Program-made: the position numbers and the translations under genes
Notes under the pieces: model-generated
What the model saw: the letters and a program-made list of their open reading frames with translations, nothing else
The model's database searches: none
What the model was told of the DNA's origin: nothing
In this document: one piece after another, positions 22,256 through 29,358 of the stretch
Layout: each line of letters starts with the position of its first letter
Numbering within the stretch: the stretch's first letter is position 1
Origin: Negativicutes bacterium
GTDB lineage: Bacteria; Bacillota; Negativicutes; Anaeromusales; Anaeromusaceae
Length of the DNA: 33,974 nucleotides
Assembly (NCBI GenBank): GCA_009929485.1
Contig: SAAJ01000032.1
Span: forward strand, 1 to 33,974
Reading direction: 5' to 3'

Positions 22256-22489
22256 ATGAAAGGTTTTATTTATTGTTCTGGCATTCCAAGCGGTAATGAC
22301 ATATACATTAAGGCTGATTGTATTGTTTTGGTTAGGGAATGCACGGAAGAAAAATGGTGGACTGGTGAAGCAACGCGAGTAAAATGCACCAAGATAGAAT
22401 ACGCTGGCGGGTGTAAGAGCGTTTTAGTCTGGGAAACGCCGTATGAAGTCTTTAGGCTGATAGAAGACGCTTTGACCGTCAATGATTAA
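22256..22489 (+). CDS. Unknown small element protein, 77 residues
   Basis: MKGFIYCSGIPSGNDIYIKA and then strand-rich sequence to TAA; five cysteines but no CxxC pair. GGAGGAGG lies 6-7 bases before the ATG. Followed by a small CGCCG/CGGCG hairpin (22500-22513). No family is recognised. Confidence 0.55.
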   Translation: MKGFIYCSGIPSGNDIYIKADCIVLVRECTEEKWWTGEATRVKCTKIEYAGGCKSVLVWETPYEVFRLIEDALTVND

Positions 22490-22529
22490 ATAAGAAAACC
22501 GCCGTCAACGGCGTATTTGAGGAGTGTTA

Positions 22530-22676
22530 ATGAGCATGAAAGAAACGAGTATAGAAGACCTTGAACATTTGGCAATGATTTGCAATGAAGCGAGACGGCT
22601 GAAGATAACGCCTATCGAGTATATGGAAAAAATGCGGGTTGCTATGCGGATTCTAGGGTTGGAGGCAGCACAATGA
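22530..22676 (+). CDS. Unknown small element protein, 48 residues
   Basis: MSMKETSIEDLEHLAMICNE and on to a TGA that overlaps the ATG of the next gene (ATGA). GAGGAG precedes by 5 bases (11 for the second ATG at 22536). The sequence is helical and amphipathic. The ribosome site and the coupling to the next gene support it as real. Confidence 0.5.
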   Translation: MSMKETSIEDLEHLAMICNEARRLKITPIEYMEKMRVAMRILGLEAAQ

Positions 22677-22972
22677 AGAGTAAAATTACCGGGCGGGATT
22701 TCCAAGAAGGAGAGTTTGAGGCTAACTGGCAACAGTTTTGCGGCCGGCGGCAAGAGGACCTGGAAGAAAAGCTGGGCAGCTTAGGCGGTTCTAGTGAGTA
22801 TGTCCGCCTGGATCGTTTCCTGGGGGATGCGCTTGGCAGTATAGACGACCAGGAAAAAGCAGATGAAATCATGGGTGCAGTGATAGCTTTGCAGGCAAAT
22901 GCTACATACGCGCACTACAACAGAGGCTTTTTGGATGGTATCAAGTTTGCCTTAATGGCAGGAAAGTTGTAG
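22673..22972 (+). CDS. Unknown element protein, 99 residues
   Basis: A mostly helical, charged protein (MKSKITGRDFQEGEFEANWQ ...). GGAGG is 7 bases before the ATG, inside the end of the preceding small gene. The C-terminal part has an HYNRGFLDGIKFALM helix, similar in style to the small protein at 24891-25163 (YKKGLRDGFKLAEEL), so the two may be distant relatives. Function unknown. Confidence 0.55.
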   Translation: MKSKITGRDFQEGEFEANWQQFCGRRQEDLEEKLGSLGGSSEYVRLDRFLGDALGSIDDQEKADEIMGAVIALQANATYAHYNRGFLDGIKFALMAGKL

Positions 22973-22978
22973 GCGGAT

Positions 22979-23365
22979 ATGGAGGCGGTTGATTTTGACG
23001 AGCTATGGGGAGTGCTTTTGACCATGCCCAAGGTATACCAGCGCCTCTTGATGCTGCGTGAACGAACGGGTTTAAGCGCCGGCAATTACGGAGATAGAGT
23101 ACAAACCAGCAAGGTAAGCGACAGAACGGCAGCCATGGCTATTAGCCGAATGGAAGCCGAGAGAAAGGCGCGGCTACTGCGTATGGCTAGGCGTTGGATT
23201 GAGCTAGAAATGCCTGTAGCGGGGCGGGTGCTGCTCTTGGAATACTGGCGCGGGCATGACATAGAGGAAGCTGCAAAGGAGGCCAGATTACAATTAGGAA
23301 GTGCAATGAAAGTATGGGTTCAAATGGGGAACAGCCTGCGAGCGTTCGCGGCAGCAGAAGGGTGA
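22979..23365 (+). CDS. Possible ArpU/RinA-like late transcription regulator
   Basis: 128 residues. The C-terminal half, EMPVAGRVLLLEYWRGHDIE followed by EAAKEARLQLGSAMKVWVQM, has the spacing of a sigma-70 region-4-like helix-turn-helix as found in ArpU/DUF1492 proteins, which switch on late phage genes. The N-terminal half has a MLRERTG helix and a SDRTAAMAISRME segment. The match is by pattern only and the recognition helix is degenerate. It lies just before a short zinc-ribbon-like gene, as such regulators often lie at the end of early phage operons. Confidence 0.4.
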   Translation: MEAVDFDELWGVLLTMPKVYQRLLMLRERTGLSAGNYGDRVQTSKVSDRTAAMAISRMEAERKARLLRMARRWIELEMPVAGRVLLLEYWRGHDIEEAAKEARLQLGSAMKVWVQMGNSLRAFAAAEG

Positions 23366-23508
23366 AGGGCCTGTGTTCTTCTTGCCTGCGGTATGGCTGG
23401 CAGGTGATATGTCCTATGCCAGACAGAGCGCCCAGGGGCGCACGCATGGAGAAGGGGGCAGTTGTTTTCTGTCCCTTTCGATGGCCGGGAAGAACGGGTC
23501 CTTCCTAG
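23362..23508 (+). CDS. Small Cys-rich (zinc-ribbon-like) protein, 48 residues
   Basis: The GTG start overlaps the preceding stop (GTGA) and has AGAAG in front. The product begins VKGLCSSCLRYGWQVICPMP and has four cysteines (5, 8, 17, 37), the first two as CxxC, which would suit a small zinc-binding fold. It is too short to assign. Confidence 0.35.
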   Translation: MKGLCSSCLRYGWQVICPMPDRAPRGARMEKGAVVFCPFRWPGRTGPS

Positions 23509-23544
23509 CTGGGTGGGGGCTGTAGGGGTCGTTTATGTAGAAAA

Positions 23545-23584
23545 ACTGTTGGAGAATGTTGGAAAATGCTGAGAAATGTTGAAA
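23545..23584 (+). repeat. Four tandem 10-bp repeats (AATGTTGGAA-like)
   Basis: Four units in register, ACTGTTGGAG, AATGTTGGAA, AATGCTGAGA and AATGTTGAAA, lie end to end. The 10-base period places the same face of the helix toward a binding protein. They are in the 271-bp gap between the small Cys-rich gene and the 206-residue gene. Confidence 0.6.
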
Positions 23585-23718
23585 TTACTCTGCTGAAAAG
23601 TCAGCTCAGAACGGGCAAAATGAATTTTGCGAGGCCATAAAAAAAGGAAGAGCTAAAACCGACGCCTAGGTGGTCAAAATCCAGATTTGGATTCTGATTT
23701 AAGAGGGAGGCGGGGAAT

Positions 23719-23844
23719 ATGCTTAAACTGGATCATGGCAGCGAATTATGTAACACGCTAAAAAAAAGAGGTGGCGAACATGTTCAAACTAATTCACGGC
23801 GGCGCGGATCGGCGGCGAGTAGACAAGGCGGGCTTGTATCTTAA
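23719..23844 (+). pseudogene. Duplicated start region of the 206-residue gene
   Basis: GGGAGGCGGGGAAT precedes an ATG whose product starts MLKLDHGSEL. Sixty bases downstream, GAGGTGGCGAAC precedes the ATG of the next gene, whose product starts MFKLIHGGAD. The ribosome site, spacing and first codons are clearly alike. The first frame then runs only 41 codons and overlaps the second in another frame, so it is probably a relic of a local duplication or a short leader peptide. Confidence 0.35.
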
Positions 23845-24400
23845 GGCATTAGACCGAACGGCAGGCAAGCTGCAGCAGGAGCCAGAAAACAAGCTACTGC
23901 AAATGAGGTCCGTATTTTATGGTGTGCGCTATGTTGTGGCTGCAATGCGGGGCCGTCCAGCCAGTAAAGAACTCATTGGCAGGGTTGTTGATCTGATCGG
24001 CCAGTTGACGCCTAGAGAGCTGCTGCAGATATTCCCTGTGGAAAAGACCTACGACGGCGAGCGCTGGGAGGCAAAAGACTATTTCTTTACTATGGATGTG
24101 CTGCGCAAGCATGGCCTGGATAAGCCATTAGGCAAGAACGTGCTTGACGTTCTTTGGGATTATACCAACATTCACGTTAGGTTGTTTAATGTGGCTATGC
24201 TGAACGCTGTTGATGCGCTGCGGCGTATGGAAGGGCAAGAGACATTGATGCAAGAATGGGCAGCCAGTAATGGTGAGAAGCTGACCACATATACGCTGCA
24301 CAGGGACAGAAAGGGGAGGCGTTGGATGATAAACAACGAGACAGGCGAGCGGCAGCGGGTAAAGGCAAGGCGGCCACACTGGTATATACCCCGGGGCTAA
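23780..24400 (+). CDS. Unknown element protein, 206 residues
   Basis: A basic, helical protein: MFKLIHGGADRRRVDKAGLY at the start, a hydrophobic central part (TMDVLRKHGLDKPLG, NIHVRLFNVAMLNAVDALRR) and a C-terminal HRDRKGRRWMINNETGERQ strand pair ending in a basic tail. GAGGTGG precedes the ATG at 23780 by 5 bases; a GTG at 23771 is a less likely start. I recognise no family. Basic tail and position after a late-regulator-like gene would allow a DNA-binding role, but this is inference. Confidence 0.55.
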   Translation: MFKLIHGGADRRRVDKAGLYLKALDRTAGKLQQEPENKLLQMRSVFYGVRYVVAAMRGRPASKELIGRVVDLIGQLTPRELLQIFPVEKTYDGERWEAKDYFFTMDVLRKHGLDKPLGKNVLDVLWDYTNIHVRLFNVAMLNAVDALRRMEGQETLMQEWAASNGEKLTTYTLHRDRKGRRWMINNETGERQRVKARRPHWYIPRG

Positions 24401-24423
24401 AAAATGAATTTCCCTGTCAAATA

Positions 24424-24438
24424 CCCGGACCGGGTGGG
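24424..24438. repeat. CCCGGACCGGGTGGG motif, copy 1
   Basis: The CCCGG/CCGGG arms are a perfect inverted repeat around one A, followed by TGGG. Copies 2 and 3 share the flanking TGGG. Confidence 0.7.
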
Positions 24439-24564
24439 AACAAGACAAAATAAATTTTTTATCTGTTTCATGTGAGTGGGGGGTATTGAGTAGATAGGCC
24501 ACGCTGGGCGCGGGTGCAGCAGAAGCATGAGCCCCCCCGGCTTGGCTAGTGATTAGCCTATTTG

Positions 24565-24578
24565 CCCGGACCGGTGGG
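24565..24578. repeat. CCCGGACCGGTGGG motif, copy 2
   Basis: One G shorter than copies 1 and 3, 141 bases after copy 1. Confidence 0.65.
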
Positions 24579-24663
24579 GCTCCTTCACGTAATACACAGG
24601 TTGCGCGCGTAACCCCCTACCCAAAAGGCAGGCCCCCCTATGGTCGTGAAATTCTCTTTTTCT

Positions 24664-24678
24664 CCCGGACCGGGTGGG
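24664..24678. repeat. CCCGGACCGGGTGGG motif, copy 3
   Basis: Identical to copy 1, 99 bases after copy 2. A half site GACCGGGTG follows at 24709-24717. Confidence 0.7.
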
Positions 24679-24890
24679 GGCCTTAAATTTTGTGCGCTAT
24701 GCTCGCGTGACCGGGTGTAGTCTGGCGGGGTTCGCGTAGGCGTGGTAATTGACGCTTGAAGAACGAGAAGACAGGCTTGCTAACACTTGGACGCAAGAAC
24801 AAAGAAAACAGCGCTACAGTCATTTCTGTGCGCCTTAAGGCATAACGGGCGGCGGGCCCTTCTGGCGAAAAAAGATTAGGGGGCGTTAGT

Positions 24891-25163
24891 ATGAGAACGA
24901 GAACTGCAACAGGTGCCGAACTTCTTGAGGCTGCCTTTAGTCTCTATTTAGAAGGGCCGTTGGCGGCCGCCCGTGTGAAAGAAGAGAAGGCGCAGGGATT
25001 GTTTGAGCAATGGGAAGCAGTAATGGAAGGGCTAGATATTGAGAAGGTCAGGGAGATCGAGGCGGTATACATGGACAGGGTTCTTTATGCGGAGCGTAGT
25101 TTTTACAAGAAGGGTTTGCGTGATGGTTTTAAGCTGGCAGAAGAATTGCGGAAGACGCGGTGA
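24891..25163 (+). CDS. Unknown element protein, 90 residues
   Basis: A helical, charged protein (MRTRTATGAELLEAAFSLYL ...) with the C-terminal segment YKKGLRDGFKLAEELRKT. AGGGGG lies about 7 bases before the ATG. It converges with the minus-strand coiled-coil gene. No known family. Confidence 0.55.
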   Translation: MRTRTATGAELLEAAFSLYLEGPLAAARVKEEKAQGLFEQWEAVMEGLDIEKVREIEAVYMDRVLYAERSFYKKGLRDGFKLAEELRKTR

Positions 25164-25190
25164 CGGATCCAATGTTGGATTGGTGAGGGT

Positions 25191-25215
25191 AAAAGAAAAA
25201 CCGCCACGCTGGCGG
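25191..25215 (-). terminator. Terminator of the coiled-coil gene
   Basis: On the minus strand CCGCC/GGCGG (25211-25215 with 25201-25205) around a five-base loop is followed by TTTTTCTTTT (complement of 25191-25200). It ends the gene at 25234. Confidence 0.7.
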
Positions 25216-25233
25216 CGGGCGGTTCGTCAATGC

Positions 25234-25548
25234 TTAGGCTTTCTTGCGAAGGCGGACAAAGTTTCTGTCGTGCTGGGCTACTTTGCCCACGACATAGGAG
25301 AGATCGGTTTGGATTGAATCAAGGCGCTCGTCTAAGTGTTCCTGCAGGCGCTCTATTTGTTCGCCGCGCAGGGTGTAGCCGTCAAAGAGGGCTGCAATCT
25401 TGGTACCCATATCATTTTCCATGCGGGCAAGGGAGCCTTCCATGGAGCTAAGGCGAGTGTCTGTGCGTTCTTGGCTGGCCTTCATTTCGGATACGTCAGA
25501 TTTGAGCTCTTTCATTTCAGACAGGAGCTGCTTAAGCAATTCTTCCAT
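25234..25548 (-). CDS. Small coiled-coil protein of unknown role
   Basis: 104 residues that are almost wholly coiled coil: MEELLKQLLSEMKELKSDVS, then MKASQERTDTRLSSMEGSLA, heptads continuing to the basic end FVRLRKKA. Proteins of this style are widespread in Firmicutes and their mobile elements without known function. AAAGG lies 10 bases before the ATG at 25548; an ATG at 25557 adds three residues. It is the only minus-strand gene of the element and is transcribed away from the integrase. Confidence 0.65.
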   Translation of the reverse strand: MEELLKQLLSEMKELKSDVSEMKASQERTDTRLSSMEGSLARMENDMGTKIAALFDGYTLRGEQIERLQEHLDERLDSIQTDLSYVVGKVAQHDRNFVRLRKKA

Positions 25549-25617
25549 GTGGTTCATCCTTTCTTGGGAGTGTGTGCTTATAGTATAGCGCCAAGAATAG
25601 CAGAATGGAAGAGGGGG

Positions 25618-25646
25618 TTTTGTCACTTTTGGCACTACCTACCCCC
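25618..25646 (-). repeat. Composite repeat copy C (minus orientation)
   Basis: Read on the minus strand: GGGGGTA, four bases, GTGCCAAAA then GTGACAAAA. It lies in the gap between the coiled-coil gene and the integrase, 3.8 kb from the B copies. Confidence 0.65.
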
Positions 25647-25740
25647 TGCGTTTCAACTTTTTTGTTTTAATAGATAGGCATAAAGTAGGCGAAAGTGTAA
25701 ATTTACAAAGTAGTTCTATTTAGTCTATATAATATGTATA

Positions 25741-25767
25741 CGTCCAATAACTATACATTATCGGACG
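25741..25767. promoter_or_regulatory. Dyad operator in the integrase upstream region
   Basis: CGTCCAATA, nine bases, TATCGGACG: an inverted repeat with one mismatch, just after a TATAAT-like sequence (25727-25732) and about 107 bases before the integrase start. Its sequence differs from the AAACAGAA dyad at the left end. Confidence 0.5.
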
Positions 25768-25873
25768 GAATAAAATTAGGCTTCAGTGCGAGCAAGTCAA
25801 GATAGAGAGAAGAAAAAATGTAACTTTTAGGCATGGGCGTAACGTGCCTTTTTATTCAGGAGGTGAAACCGTA

Positions 25874-27112
25874 ATGGCTAAAGCAAGGGCTGCTGGCGAA
25901 GGAACAGTTTACCGGAATGCAAAAACAGACCGGTGGGAAGGTCAATTTTCTTATGAAGACCCGAAGACAGGGAAAAAAGGCATTCGCAAGAAGTTTGCTG
26001 GTGCTACGCAAAAAGAAGTTGCAGCAAAAGGCAAGGCTTTTCTTGATGGCCTAAAGGAAGGGCTGCTGCCCAATGCCGGGAAGATGACGGTGTGGGAGTG
26101 GCTGGATCGGTGGCTGACTGACTATATCAAGCCCAAGGTGCGGCTGAAGACCTATGAAAAGTATGAGACATGCTTGCGCCTATACATTAAGCCAACTCTT
26201 GGGGCTTTTGTTATGATGCGGCTAAAGGCGCCGGATGTGCAGCGGGTTTTCAACGAAATGCGTAGCAGCGGCGGGCAAAAAGGGGAAGGGTTGTCTGCAT
26301 CTACAGTGCGAGGGACGCGAAGATATTTCATCATGGCAATTGAGAAAGCAGTTCGCCTGGGGTATTTGGGCCGGAATGTGGTCAAGGATACGGACCCGCC
26401 TCAGTTGGTGAAGGAGCCAATTCATCCACTCACCAAGGAGCAGGCAGAAGCTTTGCTTGCTGCGGCGAAGGATGGGGAGTACATTTACTATGGCCTAAAG
26501 CAGCGACGGAAGCCAACGCCGGACAGCAACTATCAGAAGGAGCTGGCGTATACAGCGGTACTGCTGGCACTCAATACGGGAATGCGTCTGGGAGAAGTAC
26601 TGGGGCTGAAATGGATAGACATTGATTTTAAGGCCAATGTAGTAAACGTGCAGCGCTCCCTGGTGTCTACCAGAGCCAAGAGTATGATTTTTGAAGAGCC
26701 GAAAACTAAAGGATCCAAAAGAAAGATACCTATTCCGGCAAAGGTGACGAAAGCTTTAGAATGCTACGAGGAAGAGCAGCAGCGGTACAGTGATTTACTG
26801 GGCGATAAATTCAAAAATACAGAAGGACTTGTATTTGCCAACCTGTGGGGGCATCCATTGAATAACAGCAACTTTACAGGCAGGTATTTCAAAAAGCTGG
26901 CGGCCTATGTGGGACTTGATAAAAGCTTTTCCTTTCATGATTTGCGGCATACTCACGCGACGATGCTTTTAAGTAAAGGGGTCAACATTAAAGTTATATC
27001 GGAACGGCTGGGCCATTGCAAAATACAAATGACGCTAGATACCTATAGTCACTTAATGCCGGACATGCAGGAAACGGCTGTATTGGCATTAGAAAGCTTG
27101 AATATTCTTTGA
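25874..27112 (+). CDS. int: Tyrosine-family site-specific integrase
   Basis: A 412-residue lambda/Tn916-type recombinase. The N-terminal part (GEGTVYRNAKTDRWEGQFSY ...) is an arm-site-binding domain, residues about 65-185 are the SAM-like core-binding domain (TVWEWLDRWL ...), and the catalytic domain carries Arg238 (GMRLGEVLG), a beta-hairpin Lys region (KTKGSKRKIPI), His355 and Arg358 (HDLRHTHAT), His381 (LGHCK) and the nucleophile Tyr391 (DTYSHL). All key residues are present. The start is ATG 25874 behind AGGAGGTGA. It reads toward attR, 210 bases away, and is expected to recombine the 45-bp tRNA-Arg repeats. Confidence 0.95.
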   Translation: MAKARAAGEGTVYRNAKTDRWEGQFSYEDPKTGKKGIRKKFAGATQKEVAAKGKAFLDGLKEGLLPNAGKMTVWEWLDRWLTDYIKPKVRLKTYEKYETCLRLYIKPTLGAFVMMRLKAPDVQRVFNEMRSSGGQKGEGLSASTVRGTRRYFIMAIEKAVRLGYLGRNVVKDTDPPQLVKEPIHPLTKEQAEALLAAAKDGEYIYYGLKQRRKPTPDSNYQKELAYTAVLLALNTGMRLGEVLGLKWIDIDFKANVVNVQRSLVSTRAKSMIFEEPKTKGSKRKIPIPAKVTKALECYEEEQQRYSDLLGDKFKNTEGLVFANLWGHPLNNSNFTGRYFKKLAAYVGLDKSFSFHDLRHTHATMLLSKGVNIKVISERLGHCKIQMTLDTYSHLMPDMQETAVLALESLNIL

Positions 27113-27115
27113 AAG

Positions 27116-27160
27116 AAAGACTGCTAGGTAATGCAAATATTACTACGCAGTCTTTTCTTT
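27116..27160 (+). terminator. Terminator after the integrase gene
   Basis: AAAGACTGC (27116-27124) pairs with GCAGTCTTT (27147-27155), with further inner pairing GTAAT/ATTAC, followed by T-rich sequence (TCTTT). Confidence 0.75.
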
Positions 27161-27188
27161 ATATATAATGAAGGGAAAAAGTAGTTTA

Positions 27189-27211
27189 TGGGGCAAGTTA
27201 TGGGGCAATAG
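27189..27211 (+). repeat. Right paired TGGGGCAA sites (candidate integrase arm sites)
   Basis: TGGGGCAA at 27189-27196 and TGGGGCAATAG at 27201-27211 repeat the 12-base period of the left pair (17889-17911). They lie 112 bases inside attR. Confidence 0.6.
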
Positions 27212-27322
27212 CTTATAAATAGAAGTAGAAAACGTAGATTTTATAAACTATGTATAGCGGGAAACCATTGGATTTATTGGCCGGAAGGTGGTTCTGTATT
27301 ATGGAAAACGGCTTTATATTCA

Positions 27323-27367
27323 CTTCTAAGCCGTCGGTCGGGAGTTCGAATCTCTCCTGGGACACCA
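27323..27367 (+). repeat. attR: partial tRNA-Arg copy
   Basis: A perfect 45-bp copy of the 3' part of tRNA-Arg (17797-17841), without the 5' half, so it is not a functional tRNA gene. It marks the right boundary of the element. Confidence 0.95.
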
Positions 27368-27428
27368 TTGAAAATTGGCTGTCAGGAGAACCCAATGAAA
27401 TAACAAGGGTTTCAGACGTTTATAAAGT

Positions 27429-27469
27429 GGTTTGTATCCATAGAAATGTGGAATACAGACCATTTTTTT
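27429..27469 (+). terminator. Displaced original terminator of the tRNA operon
   Basis: GGTTTGTATCCA (27429-27440) pairs with TGGAATACAGACC (27449-27461) with one bulge, followed by A and seven T residues. It starts 62 bases after the attR copy of the tRNA end. Before integration it would have ended the tRNA transcript. Confidence 0.65.
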
Positions 27470-27595
27470 ATGCAGAACATAGAAAATGCGGGAGATGTAT
27501 AGTTTAGGATAATAACCTGATTTAGGGAGATGTGTTGGCAGGAAATCAGAAGTATAACGCGAAGTATACAAGCGAAGTTGGAGAGGGGGATTTTT

Positions 27596-29134
27596 ATGCG
27601 GCAGTGGAGCCGGATTTTTTTGTTATGCCTATTCATTTGTTGGGGAAGTGTTGCAGCGCAAGCCCAGCAGATTCAGTTGGATGTATTGACCGTGAACGAT
27701 TTTCATGGCGCCTTGGCGCCGGAAGAGCGGCGTCCTGGTGCTGCGGTGCTGATGGGGGCGATTGAGCAGGAACGCACTAACAATCCCCAAGGAACGCTTC
27801 TTCTAGCGGCAGGAGATATGCTGCAGGGAAGTGTGGACTCCAATTTGCTCTATGGGCGTCCGGTTGTTGAAATGATGAATGCTATGCAAGTTGACGCCAT
27901 GGCTTTGGGGAATCATGAATTTGACTGGGGCTTGCGGGTATTGCAGGAACGGGCCAAAGAAGCGCATTTTCCTTTTTTGTGCGGCAATGTAGTGGATAAG
28001 CAGACGGCTATGCCGTTGGAGTTTGTGAAGCCCTATGTTATTTTAGAAAGACAAGGCGTTAAAATTGCCGTCATTGGTGCGGTTACGCAGGAAACCCTCT
28101 ATAAAAGTCATCCTAATGCGGTATTTGGTCTGGAAATTCAAGATCCTGCGGTTAGGATCAACGCTTGGGCTCAAGAGGCGCGTAAACATGGTGCATCCAT
28201 CGTCATTGCGTTGACTCATTTGGCTTCCTATATGGATAAGGATGGCAAGATAACTGGAGAGGCTGCAGAGGCAGCCTCTAAGCTGACTGGAGTGAACGTG
28301 CTGGTAAGCGCACATTCTCATGAGCGGGTGGCTGGTTTTGTTAAAGGCATAGCCGTGCTGCAGGCGGAAGCCTATGGCCGCGGTTTTGGGAAAGTACGTC
28401 TTAACTATGATTCAAAAACGAGAACCGTACAGATGCTTTCTGCCAGCGTGACGGATTTGGTGGCGCATCCGGCACCGCCGGAGCCGCGCATGCAGGAACT
28501 GGTGCGCCGTCAGGAGGAACCGATTATAGCCTTAAAAGGACAGACGGTAGGTAGTTCGCTTTATCCCTTGGAGCATAGCCGTAATGCTTTTTCGCCATTG
28601 GGACAGTGGGTGGCGGATGCCATGCGTTCTTCTGTGCAAGCGGATGTGGCCTTTCTAAATGGAGGCGGTGTGCGTTTGGGGCTGCCGGCAGGGGAAATTT
28701 CTCTAGGACAGGTATATGCGGCGCTTCCCTTTGACAACACGCTATATACGGTACAACTGAGCGGGAAAGAAATCCGTAAAATTCTGGAGCATGGCTTATT
28801 TAATCCGACCTTTGGGATGCTGCAATTTTCGGGCTTAAAAGTCGTTTGCGATCCGGATATGCCAGAGGGATTTCGTATTAAAGAAGTCCGGTTGGCTAGC
28901 GGCGATGAGCTTGCAGATGGTAAGCACTATTTGGTGGTTGCCAATGACTTTATGGCAGCAGGCGGCGACGGGTACACGATGCTGCGTGAAGGCTTGGAGG
29001 GACGAGACACGTATATCTTCTTGCGTGATATCGTTTTACGCGAAATGAAGCGCCAACAACCGATTGACTTTACTGGCGATGAACGGCTGCTCGAACGTAA
29101 GGGAGACAGCTTGCGGCTGCCTGATGCGGCTTAA
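27596..29134 (+). CDS. Secreted 5'-nucleotidase/2',3'-cyclic phosphodiesterase (UshA family)
   Basis: 512 residues with a signal peptide (FLLCLFICWGSVAAQA). The N-terminal metallophosphatase domain has the dimetal motifs VNDFHG (Asp35, His37), AGDMLQGS (Asp74), GNHEFDWG (Asn106, His107), LTHL and AHSH. The C-terminal 5'-nucleotidase domain carries NGGGVR, LPFDNTLY, and VANDFMAAGGDGYTM. It hydrolyses nucleotides outside the cytoplasm to nucleosides and phosphate. The start is ATG 27596 behind GAGAGGGGG. It stands alone between the element and an MFS gene. Confidence 0.9.
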   Translation: MRQWSRIFLLCLFICWGSVAAQAQQIQLDVLTVNDFHGALAPEERRPGAAVLMGAIEQERTNNPQGTLLLAAGDMLQGSVDSNLLYGRPVVEMMNAMQVDAMALGNHEFDWGLRVLQERAKEAHFPFLCGNVVDKQTAMPLEFVKPYVILERQGVKIAVIGAVTQETLYKSHPNAVFGLEIQDPAVRINAWAQEARKHGASIVIALTHLASYMDKDGKITGEAAEAASKLTGVNVLVSAHSHERVAGFVKGIAVLQAEAYGRGFGKVRLNYDSKTRTVQMLSASVTDLVAHPAPPEPRMQELVRRQEEPIIALKGQTVGSSLYPLEHSRNAFSPLGQWVADAMRSSVQADVAFLNGGGVRLGLPAGEISLGQVYAALPFDNTLYTVQLSGKEIRKILEHGLFNPTFGMLQFSGLKVVCDPDMPEGFRIKEVRLASGDELADGKHYLVVANDFMAAGGDGYTMLREGLEGRDTYIFLRDIVLREMKRQQPIDFTGDERLLERKGDSLRLPDAA

Positions 29135-29161
29135 GGGACTTTGTAAAGAAGGTAAGAGCAG

Positions 29162-29198
29162 GGGGCTTGGATAAAATACATCCAGGCCTCTTTTTTTT
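29162..29198 (+). terminator. Terminator of the 5'-nucleotidase gene
   Basis: A 9-bp stem (GGCTTGGAT 29164-29172 with ATCCAGGCC 29180-29188, one G-T pair) followed by eight T residues (29191-29198). Confidence 0.85.
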
Positions 29199-29358
29199 AT
29201 TTATGAAGCATGTTGGAAGCCGATAGTTAGAAGTACTTAGGGCAGGAATTTTTTATCTGTGCTAGGAATATAAATTTATAGACGTCAGAAACGATCAAGG
29301 GGCTGGGCTGAGGTAGTTAGTGATGTGAAAAAAGCGTTGGAGGATGTAATACGGAATC

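Larger units (their letters stand above)
24401..24890. other. 490-bp non-coding, GC-rich region with three repeated motifs
   Basis: No convincing gene on either strand; the longest candidate is a 29-codon TTG frame near 24750 without a ribosome site. It holds three copies of CCCGGACCGGGTGGG or a one-base-shorter form, and a fourth half copy (GACCGGGTG, 24709-24717). Its position and lack of genes would suit a packaging, transfer or replication site. Confidence 0.6.

Noticed and set aside
24749-24838. A 29-codon TTG frame (LTLEEREDRLANTW...) in the gene-free stretch
   Set aside because: The composition looks coding, but it is very short and lacks a ribosome site. At most a relic.
25336-25677. 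Plus-strand frame opposite the coiled-coil gene
   Set aside because: It is the antisense of a heptad-repeat protein and runs through its promoter and composite repeat copy C. No start signals.
27250-27507. Frame of 85 codons across attR
   Set aside because: It reads through the partial tRNA copy and a terminator hairpin, has no ribosome site, and is explained by the attachment repeat.
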